Assembly: GCA_021204285.1 (NCBI GenBank)
Contig: JAJPZP010000114.1
Coordinates: forward strand, 4,232-9,471
Direction: 5' to 3'
From: Lachnospiraceae bacterium
Lineage (GTDB): Bacteria > Bacillota > Clostridia > Lachnospirales > Lachnospiraceae
Length of the DNA: 5,240 bases
The translations under genes were made by a program, and so were the position numbers. The notes beneath the pieces are model-generated. The model searched no databases. It worked only from the letters and a program-made list of their open reading frames with translations, and was not told where the DNA came from. This document shows positions 1-5,036 of this stretch, piece after piece. Each line of letters starts with the position of its first letter. The first letter of the stretch is position 1.

Positions 1-71
1 GTATTCTGGTGTCGAACGTCACCATGTTGCTGTATAAATATATCAGCCCGATCCTGAAGGGAAACCGGTAA
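1..71 (+). CDS. C-terminal end of an unidentified protein (5' end outside window)
   Basis: Reading from base 3, an open frame runs 22 codons and stops with TAA at 69-71. The visible tail contains a hydrophobic stretch (TMLLYKYISPIL) followed by a basic end (KGNR). This would suit the last helix and cytoplasmic tail of a membrane protein, but it is too short to assign a family. The other two plus-strand frames stop earlier, at 34-36 (TAA) and 55-57 (TGA). The strong intrinsic terminator that begins 12 bases after the stop supports a real gene ending here. The function is unknown. Confidence 0.55.
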   Translation, partial: ILVSNVTMLLYKYISPILKGNR

Positions 72-75
72 ATGT

Positions 76-104
76 TTGTTATGAAAAAAGAATTGTGCTA
101 CAAT
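76..104 (+). promoter_or_regulatory. Putative tsaE promoter embedded in the terminator hairpin
   Basis: A -35 box TTGTTA (76-81) and a -10 box TACAAT (99-104) are separated by 17 bases. An extended -10 TG sits at 96-97 (TGcTACAAT). Transcription would start near 110-112, inside the right arm of the terminator. RNA from this promoter would lack the left arm and could not fold the terminator. The predicted leader is about 27 bases and carries the GAGGAG ribosome binding site. This is inferred from the boxes alone. Confidence 0.6.
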
Positions 105-126
105 GGTGTAGCGCAATTCTTTTTTT
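84..126 (+). terminator. Strong intrinsic terminator, probably bidirectional
   Basis: The left arm (84-101) pairs with the right arm (108-125) over 18 positions, with one G-U wobble (T96/G113) and a six-base loop at 102-107. The stem core is GC-containing, and its outer end is an A-run facing a T-run. The transcript therefore ends in a U-tract on the plus strand, and the minus strand also has hairpin plus T-run. It closes the upstream gene whose stop is at 71. The tsaE ribosome binding site starts immediately after it, at 127. Confidence 0.88.
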
Positions 127-137
127 GAGGAGATCTT

Positions 138-575
138 ATGGCTGAGATATTTGAGACATACGGCGCACAGGAAACATTCGCGCTTGGAGAGAGAACAGGA
201 AGGGCCGTGAATCCCGGCACGGTAATCGCACTGATCGGTGATCTGGGTGTTGGGAAAACGGTGTTCACGCAGGGCGTTGCGGCAGGGCTTGGTATTCATG
301 GGCCGGTAAACAGCCCGACTTTCACAATCATGCAGGTGTATGAGGAAGGACGTTTGCCTTTCTACCATTTTGATGTTTACCGGATTGGTGATATCGAGGA
401 GATGGAGGAGATCGGCTATGAGGATTGTTTTTATGGAAATGGAGTCTGCCTGGTTGAGTGGGCGGATCTGATCGAGGAACTGCTGCCTGTGAATGTGAGC
501 CGTGTTACCATTGATAAGGATCTGAAAAAAGGCTTCGACTATCGGCGGATAAGTCTGGAAGGGCTTGCAATCTAA
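138..575 (+). CDS. tsaE: tRNA threonylcarbamoyladenosine biosynthesis ATPase TsaE
   Basis: TsaE is the P-loop ATPase that works with TsaB and TsaD to make N6-threonylcarbamoyladenosine at position 37 of ANN-decoding tRNAs. It acts in the cytoplasm. The 145-residue protein has the usual family length. Visible motifs in order are the Walker A loop GDLGVGKT (34-41), the switch-like SPTF (59-62), FYHFDVYR (75-82) and VEWAD (106-110), whose Glu107-Trp108 pair matches the conserved EW of the family. The ATG is set by GAGGAG (127-132), five bases upstream. The usual clostridial partner tsaB is not next to it: the following gene is citrate synthase with its own promoter, and no terminator is seen after the tsaE stop, so read-through into gltA is possible. 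The family assignment is firm. Confidence 0.96.
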   Translation: MAEIFETYGAQETFALGERTGRAVNPGTVIALIGDLGVGKTVFTQGVAAGLGIHGPVNSPTFTIMQVYEEGRLPFYHFDVYRIGDIEEMEEIGYEDCFYGNGVCLVEWADLIEELLPVNVSRVTIDKDLKKGFDYRRISLEGLAI

Positions 576-593
576 TCTCTTTTTCTGTATAAT
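565..593 (+). promoter_or_regulatory. Putative citrate synthase promoter
   Basis: A -35 box TTGCAA (565-570) and a perfect -10 box TATAAT (588-593) have a 17-base spacer. The -35 box lies in the last codons of tsaE. The predicted start near 600 gives a leader of about 54 bases before the ATG at 654. Confidence 0.7.
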
Positions 594-608
594 AAAACGC
601 AATAGCGA

Positions 609-618
609 ATACATGTAT
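609..618. promoter_or_regulatory. Palindrome in the citrate synthase leader, possible operator
   Basis: ATACATGTAT is a perfect 10-base inverted repeat, overlapped by a second palindrome GTATAC at 615-620. It lies about 10-20 bases downstream of the predicted transcription start, a position where a bound repressor could block elongation or initiation. I cannot match it to a known regulator, and AT-rich palindromes of this size also occur by chance. Confidence 0.25.
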
Positions 619-653
619 ACAAAGATACGAAAATGAGAATGGGTGTGAGAGAT

Positions 654-2033
654 ATGAGTAATATATCCATGATGGAGCTGAGCCCTGAGCTGGATGAGCA
701 GTTCGAGCGGCTGGTGAATGAGTGCATGGTTTCCGGCGTGATCGATCAGGAGCTGTACACAGAGTATGATGTAAAGCGTGGACTGCGCGAGGCGAGCGGT
801 ATCGGCGTGTTGACAGGACTGACGGAGATCTCCGACGTCGTGGCAACGAGAAGTGTGAACGGCAAGCGGATGCCGATGGATGGCGAGCTCTATTTTCAGG
901 GATATAATGTAAAATCTCTGATCGAAGGTTTTGAAGATCGCCGATATGGATTTGAGGAGACGACTTATCTTCTGCTGTTCGGACGTTTGCCGAATAAAGA
1001 ACAGTTCACAAGTTTTGTGAAGATTGTCAAGAGTCTGCAGGAGTTGTCGGGTGCCTTTGTCCGTGATGTGATTATGAAGGCGACCAGTCCGAACGTGATG
1101 AATTCTCTGCAGCGCTGTATTCTGACGCTTTACAGCTACGATGAGAATCCGGATGAGGTATCGCCGGCGAATGTACTGCGGCAGTCGCTGCAGCTGATTG
1201 CGAAGATGCCTCTGATCGCGGTCTATGCATATAACGCCTATCGCCATTTCCAGAATGATGACACGCTCGTCATCCGCAAGCCGGATCCGGCATTGTCGAT
1301 TGCGGAGAATATTCTGCAGATGTTGCGTCCGGACGGGAAGTTCACCGCTCTGGAAGCGAAGGTGCTGGATGTTGCGCTGGTGCTTCATGCCGAACATGGT
1401 GGTGGTAATAACTCCACCTTTACGAATCATGTGGTCACTTCGAGCGGTACAGACACCTATTCCGCGACGGCAGCCTCGATCGCTTCTCTGAAGGGGCCTC
1501 GTCACGGCGGTGCGAACCTGAAGGTGCAGCAGATGTTTGAAGATCTGCGGCGACGCTGTCCGGACTATGAGGACGAGACGGCACTGCGCGCTTATCTGGA
1601 GGGGCTTCTCAACAAAAAGGAGTTTGACCATGCGGGGCTGATCTATGGCATGGGGCATGCGGTCTACTCGCTTTCCGATCCGCGGGAGGTCATCCTGAAG
1701 GAATATGCCCGCAGGCTTTCTGAGGCGAAGGGATTTTCGCGGGAATTCAAGCTTTATGACCGTGTGGAGCGTCTCGCGAAGGAGACGATCGCCCGCAAGC
1801 GCCACCTGTTCAAGCCGATTTGTGCCAATGTGGATTTTTACAGTGGATTTGTCTATTCCATGCTGGGTATTCCGGAGGAGCTCTACACGCCGATTTTTGC
1901 GATCTCCCGTATCTCCGGCTGGAGTGCGCACCGTCTGGAGGAGGTCGTGAACGACGGCAAGATCATTCGTCCCGCTTATAAATACGTCGGCCACCACAGG
2001 GATTACTGCACTCTTGACGAGCGTGCGGAATAG
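654..2033 (+). CDS. gltA: Citrate synthase (citrate/2-methylcitrate synthase family)
   Basis: This enzyme condenses oxaloacetate with acetyl-CoA to give citrate. In clostridia this usually serves the oxidative branch toward 2-oxoglutarate and glutamate. The 459-residue product shows the family motifs: HAEHGGGNNS (245-254), GPRHGG (281-286), the signature-like GMGHAVYSLSDPR containing His335, NVDFYSG with the catalytic-type Asp394, and the C-terminal IIRPAYKYVG. This makes it the classical Si-type family, not the unrelated Re-citrate synthase of some clostridia. Related 2-methylcitrate synthases cannot be excluded by motif alone. No prp-type genes are nearby, so citrate is the likelier product. 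I chose the ATG at 654 because a weak GGTG ribosome site (642-645) sits eight bases upstream and the protein then starts like its relatives. An in-frame ATG at 633 would add seven residues but has no ribosome site. No convincing terminator follows. Confidence 0.93.
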   Translation: MSNISMMELSPELDEQFERLVNECMVSGVIDQELYTEYDVKRGLREASGIGVLTGLTEISDVVATRSVNGKRMPMDGELYFQGYNVKSLIEGFEDRRYGFEETTYLLLFGRLPNKEQFTSFVKIVKSLQELSGAFVRDVIMKATSPNVMNSLQRCILTLYSYDENPDEVSPANVLRQSLQLIAKMPLIAVYAYNAYRHFQNDDTLVIRKPDPALSIAENILQMLRPDGKFTALEAKVLDVALVLHAEHGGGNNSTFTNHVVTSSGTDTYSATAASIASLKGPRHGGANLKVQQMFEDLRRRCPDYEDETALRAYLEGLLNKKEFDHAGLIYGMGHAVYSLSDPREVILKEYARRLSEAKGFSREFKLYDRVERLAKETIARKRHLFKPICANVDFYSGFVYSMLGIPEELYTPIFAISRISGWSAHRLEEVVNDGKIIRPAYKYVGHHRDYCTLDERAE

Positions 2034-2046
2034 CGCGGAAACTTCC

Positions 2047-2075
2047 TTGCGCTCCGGTTTCGATTATGCTATGAT
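2047..2075 (+). promoter_or_regulatory. Putative promoter of the glycosyltransferase/membrane protein unit
   Basis: A -10 box TATGAT (2070-2075) with an extended TG element (TGcTATGAT, 2067-2075) is preceded by a weak -35 box TTGCGC (2047-2052) at a 17-base spacing. The predicted start is near 2081, leaving about 40 bases of leader before the TTG start at 2123. It lies 14 bases after the gltA stop. Confidence 0.6.
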
Positions 2076-2110
2076 ATCCGGGAAGGGTTTTGGTCGGAAG
2101 CATGTGTGAC

Positions 2111-2115
2111 AGGAG
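2111..2115 (+). promoter_or_regulatory. Ribosome binding site that fixes a TTG start
   Basis: AGGAG at 2111-2115 is followed by seven bases and then TTG at 2123. The only nearby ATG in this frame (2102) lies upstream of this site and has only GGAAG one base away. The position therefore argues for TTG initiation. Confidence 0.65.
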
Positions 2116-2122
2116 ACGGAAG

Positions 2123-3070
2123 TTGGACAGAATAGCAGTTTTGATTCCATGCTATAATGAAGAAAAGACAGTACAGAAGGTTGTGAGCGACTTCCGGGAG
2201 GTGCTTCCGGAGGCGACGATCTATGTGTATGATAACAATTCATCCGACCGGACGGCGGAACTCGCGGCGGCGGCGGGCGCGGTTGTGCGCCATGAATATC
2301 AGCAGGGCAAGGGGAATGTGATCCGCAGGATGTTCCGCGAGATCGACGCGCAGGTCTACATCATGACAGACGGCGACGATACCTACCCGGCGGAGTATGC
2401 GCGGCAGATGGTGGATCAGGTGCTGGATCACCAGGCCGATATGGTGGTAGGGGACAGGCTGTCGTCCACTTATTTCACGGAAAATAAAAGACCTTTTCAT
2501 AATTTTGGCAATTCACTGGTGCGCGGAACGATCAATCGCCTTTTTCACACGGAGATCAAGGATATCATGACTGGCTATCGCGCATTCAGCTACCAGTTTG
2601 TGAAGACTTTTCCGGTGCTCTCGAAGGGCTTTGAGATCGAGACGGAGATGACAATCCATGCGGCGGACAAGAACATGCAGGTAGACAATGTGATCATCGA
2701 GTACCGTGACCGTCCGGAGGGCAGCGAGTCGAAACTGAATACCTATTCGGACGGCGCGAAGGTACTTATGAGCATTGTAAAGCTTTACCGGAATTATAAG
2801 CCGTTGAATTTTTTCGGGATACTTGCACTGGTGCTGACGGTTCTCAGTGTGGGGTTTTTCATCCCTGTTCTGATTGAATATGTGGATACCGGCCTGGTTC
2901 CAAAGATCCCGACGCTGATCGTCTGCGGTTTTGCACTGATGGCAGCGATTCAATCTTTGTTTGCGGGACTGATTCTTGCGTCCGGTGCGCAGCGGAACCG
3001 GCAGGAGTTTGAGATGAATCTGATCCGGACGGACATCCATTACAAGGAGCTTTTGAAAGATGAGACTTAG
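2123..3070 (+). CDS. Family 2 glycosyltransferase, polyprenyl-phosphate hexose synthase-like (DPM1/GtrB type)
   Basis: This is a GT-A fold glycosyltransferase of the dolichol-phosphate-mannose-synthase-like group. Such enzymes move a sugar from a nucleotide donor to a polyprenyl phosphate at the inner membrane face. From the TTG start it has 315 residues. Visible motifs are IPCYNEE (8-14), YDNNSSDRT (36-44), the metal/donor-binding DGDDTYP (83-89), MTGYRAF (149-155) and the group hallmark YRDRPEGSESKLNT (194-207). Two membrane helices follow (about 229-251 and 263-287), then a charged tail, as in GtrB-like enzymes. The protein begins MDRIAVLIPCYNEE, typical of the family. An ATG at 2102 would add seven residues. 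The next gene overlaps by 11 bases, so the two are probably co-translated. The donor sugar and final acceptor cannot be read from sequence. Confidence 0.9.
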   Translation: MDRIAVLIPCYNEEKTVQKVVSDFREVLPEATIYVYDNNSSDRTAELAAAAGAVVRHEYQQGKGNVIRRMFREIDAQVYIMTDGDDTYPAEYARQMVDQVLDHQADMVVGDRLSSTYFTENKRPFHNFGNSLVRGTINRLFHTEIKDIMTGYRAFSYQFVKTFPVLSKGFEIETEMTIHAADKNMQVDNVIIEYRDRPEGSESKLNTYSDGAKVLMSIVKLYRNYKPLNFFGILALVLTVLSVGFFIPVLIEYVDTGLVPKIPTLIVCGFALMAAIQSLFAGLILASGAQRNRQEFEMNLIRTDIHYKELLKDET

Positions 3071-4721
3071 ATTTCCGAGCGCACTGCGAAATCTTCGCAT
3101 CTGGCTTTGTGCACTGACAGGCGGCATACTATTTGCCGCCTTTGATCGTTGCGGTTATCTGTTACAGCGCTATGGCACGGTCTGGGCTATTGTGGAAAAT
3201 CCGTGGCACCGGACAATTTTTCATCGGATGCTCTGTCGTCTGCCTGCCTGCGTACTCATCGTATTGTTGCTTCTGCTGGTCGTGGATGCGTTGCGGACGT
3301 GTTATCAGCGGCGAAAGAGCGTCTGCAGTCTGCGCTGGACGCCGTTTACACGCTGGAAGTACTGGTTTCCGGCGGTATGGGCGATCTATTTTGTAAGTTT
3401 TCTTCCCGCTTTTCTGGGCGGGTTTCCGGGTCTTTTCGCGGCGGACGCGCCGAATCAGGTAGGCTGGACCTTTTCCGGCTGGCTGACTGCGCATCACCCG
3501 CTGCTTCACACAGGGATTCTGTGCCTGATTTTTTCCGCAGTCCGGGCGCTTGGCCTCTCCGACAACATTGCTGCTGCGGTTTACACGTTGTTGCAGATGT
3601 TCGCGCTTTCCGGTATTTTCGCCTGTCTGTCCCAGTTCCTCAAAAAAGAAAAAGCGCCGGGCTGGCTGCGCGTCGGGACTGCGATCTATCTCTGCATCTT
3701 TCCCTTCCACGGTATGATGGCGATCTACACGACGAAGGATACGATTTTCGCGGGCATTTTTGTTCTGTGTGTGATGCAGGTCTACCGGATGTGTACAAGG
3801 CCGGAAGTATATTTTGGAAACCGCCAGAATATTGTGCGCGGCACGGTATGTTTTGTGCTGCTTTTTCTCTTTCGCAACAATGGGCTGCACACCTTACTGC
3901 TTGTGGCACCGTTCCTGCTGATTTATCTTCGAAAATACTGGAAAAAGATCGCGCTCATGTTTGCCTGTGTGCTGCTCTGCAGCGCTTTCTATAATGGCCC
4001 GCTGCTCACACTGCTGGGAGCGGAAGCCGGCAACGCGCGTGAAGCCTATAGTGTGATTATGCAGACGCTGGGGCGTACCTATATTGCAGGCGGCGATATC
4101 AGCGAGGAGGAGATGGAGGTGATCCGTCCGGTCATGAGTGAGGAGACACTTTCCCTCTATGCGGAGGACATTTCGGATCCGATCAAGGATCATTTTAATA
4201 CAGAGGCTTTTTCAGAAAATAAATGGGAATTCTTAAAGACCTGGGTTTCGGTCGGCCTGAAGAATAAAAAGATTTATATCGACGCTTTCCTGAACACAAC
4301 GGACGCGTTCTGGTATCCGGATACAGATGAGGAATATCTGGAGTTTGCCTGCATTGACATCGAACAGGAGAATGAGAACTATCCGCATGTGCAGATGACG
4401 CCAATCGTCAAAACGTTTTATGAGTATTACTGTGCGATCGGGACGGACATGAGTTTTCGTGACATTCCGATCGTGCATGAGCTCTTCTCCATGGGTCTCT
4501 ACTTCTGGTTGCTTGTCTTTGCCTCGCTTTATGTGATTTATCGCCGCGAATACAGCCGCCTTTTGTGGCTGCTCCTGTTCTGGACTTATATGGCGACCTG
4601 CTTTCTGGGACCGTCCGCAGTGCTCCGCTATTCTTATCCGGTTATGCTCGGAGCGCCGCTTCTTGTCTACTTTATGGTCTCAAAGAAGCAGAGACCCTAC
4701 TCGCAGCCGCAGTCCTCATAG
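3060..4721 (+). CDS. Large polytopic membrane protein, GT-C-like, resembling DUF6020 proteins
   Basis: The 553-residue protein has roughly a dozen hydrophobic segments: about 14-30, 62-80, 102-124, 143-163, 170-192, 203-242, 260-290 and 296-320, then three at the C-terminus (476-494, 499-516, 522-540). A soluble, acidic section at about 321-475 lies between the last two blocks and is probably outside the cell. Notable motifs are GGFPGLFAADAPNQ (120-133), TAHHPLLHT (143-151), TTKDTIFAG (224-232), FRNNGLH (271-277) and GPSAVLRYSYP (517-527). An acidic residue after the first helices and this architecture recall GT-C sugar transferases and, from memory, the DUF6020 family. No enzymatic activity is proven. 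It overlaps the GT2 stop, with AAGGAG (3044-3049) ten bases upstream of its ATG. The coupling suggests it uses or handles the lipid-linked sugar made by that enzyme. Its last 25 bases overlap an opposing gene. Confidence 0.82.
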   Translation: MRLRFPSALRNLRIWLCALTGGILFAAFDRCGYLLQRYGTVWAIVENPWHRTIFHRMLCRLPACVLIVLLLLLVVDALRTCYQRRKSVCSLRWTPFTRWKYWFPAVWAIYFVSFLPAFLGGFPGLFAADAPNQVGWTFSGWLTAHHPLLHTGILCLIFSAVRALGLSDNIAAAVYTLLQMFALSGIFACLSQFLKKEKAPGWLRVGTAIYLCIFPFHGMMAIYTTKDTIFAGIFVLCVMQVYRMCTRPEVYFGNRQNIVRGTVCFVLLFLFRNNGLHTLLLVAPFLLIYLRKYWKKIALMFACVLLCSAFYNGPLLTLLGAEAGNAREAYSVIMQTLGRTYIAGGDISEEEMEVIRPVMSEETLSLYAEDISDPIKDHFNTEAFSENKWEFLKTWVSVGLKNKKIYIDAFLNTTDAFWYPDTDEEYLEFACIDIEQENENYPHVQMTPIVKTFYEYYCAIGTDMSFRDIPIVHELFSMGLYFWLLVFASLYVIYRREYSRLLWLLLFWTYMATCFLGPSAVLRYSYPVMLGAPLLVYFMVSKKQRPYSQPQSS

Positions 4722-4885
4722 GGCGGTCTCGGCGGTCTGGGCGGCATCATCCGTTCCGGCGCTTCCGGGGCGTTCCTTCGGTCTGTCCCGTGATTTTTCA
4801 TGCCGCGCGAGGAGGCAGTATACCCGCATGAGTTTCCGCCTCCATTACAGCAGAGTAACAGTAAAAGCAAGATCCAGCAATTCAT
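4697..4885 (-). CDS. Small Cys/Gly/Pro-rich protein with an N-terminal membrane segment
   Basis: This 62-residue protein has no function I can name. It begins MNCWILLLLLLCC, a short hydrophobic leucine run ending in two cysteines. A Gly/Asn/Cys patch (NGGGNSCG, 14-21), a polar basic middle, a proline-rich MMPPRPPRPP (46-55) and an acidic Cys end, YEDCGCE, follow. Short leucine-run, Cys/Gly-rich proteins of this style are common, uncharacterised products in Lachnospiraceae. The start is well supported: AAAGGAG (minus strand of 4894-4900) lies eight bases before the ATG, and a promoter lies just upstream. An in-frame extension to 4948 has no ribosome site and would cross that promoter. The lipobox is not canonical, so lipoprotein processing is doubtful. 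The 3' end overlaps the convergent membrane protein gene by 25 bases. Confidence 0.75.
   Translation of the reverse strand: MNCWILLLLLLCCNGGGNSCGYTASSRGMKNHGTDRRNAPEAPERMMPPRPPRPPYEDCGCE
4722..4744. repeat. Short tandem repeat, 9-base unit, coding for Pro-Pro-Arg
   Basis: Units GGCGGTCTC (4722-4730) and GGCGGTCTG (4731-4739) are followed by a partial third, GGCGG (4740-4744). Read on the minus strand they encode the PPRPPRPP stretch of the small protein. The nine-base unit keeps the frame, so copy changes would lengthen or shorten the proline-arginine run without breaking the gene. Confidence 0.6.
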
Positions 4886-4907
4886 GATATCAACTCCTTT
4901 CTGATTT

Positions 4908-4936
4908 AGTGTATGCAAAGTCCCGTTTGTTGACAA
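4908..4936 (-). promoter_or_regulatory. Putative promoter of the small minus-strand gene
   Basis: On the minus strand, -35 TTGTCA (4936-4931) and -10 TACACT (4913-4908) are 17 bases apart. Transcription would start near 4901-4903, directly before the AAAGGAG ribosome site, giving a very short leader. The -35 box overlaps that of the glnA promoter on the opposite strand. Confidence 0.55.
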
Positions 4937-4958
4937 AAAGAGTTTCAACTGTTACGAT
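4930..4958 (+). promoter_or_regulatory. Putative glnA promoter
   Basis: A consensus -35 box TTGACA (4930-4935) and a -10 box TACGAT (4953-4958) are 17 bases apart. The predicted start near 4965 yields a leader of about 72 bases. No GlnR/TnrA-type operator is evident. Confidence 0.7.
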
Positions 4959-4986
4959 ACAGACAACTGTGAAGCGTGAAAACCAT

Positions 4987-5012
4987 GTGGGGCGCGTTCT
5001 TCGCGTGGCCAC
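4987..5012 (+). other. Stem-loop in the glnA leader
   Basis: The lower stem GTGG (4987-4990) pairs with CCAC (5009-5012). After a small internal loop (4991 against 5007-5008), GCGCG (4992-4996) pairs with CGCGT (5002-5006) around the loop TTCTT. The structure ends ten bases before the AAGGAG ribosome site and is not followed by a U-run, so it is not a terminator. It does not show the glutamine riboswitch consensus that I know, nor the paired six-base loops of ANTAR targets. It may protect the 5' end or bind a factor, and its role is unknown. Confidence 0.4.
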
Positions 5013-5036
5013 GATATAGAAAAAGGAGCGAAAAAG

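Noticed and set aside
2033..2052. GCGC/GGAA inverted repeat after the citrate synthase stop as a terminator
   Set aside because: The hairpin needs a very small loop or a bulge and is not followed by a T-run. It also overlaps the next promoter's -35 box.
3162..4478. Several minus-strand open frames and an 846-base plus-strand frame inside the membrane protein gene
   Set aside because: All lie within one conserved, clearly coding frame. Their products are Arg/His/Cys-rich without domains, as expected for shadows.
4811..4843. GGAGGC ... GCCTCC inverted repeat
   Set aside because: It has only six pairs around a 21-base loop, lies inside the small gene's coding sequence, and has no T-run. It is probably a chance consequence of Gly/Gly codons.
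4565..4887. Two plus-strand open frames spanning the end of the membrane protein gene and the intergenic region
   Set aside because: They are opposite the well-supported small minus-strand gene and out of frame with the membrane protein. They show no ribosome sites or recognisable protein features.
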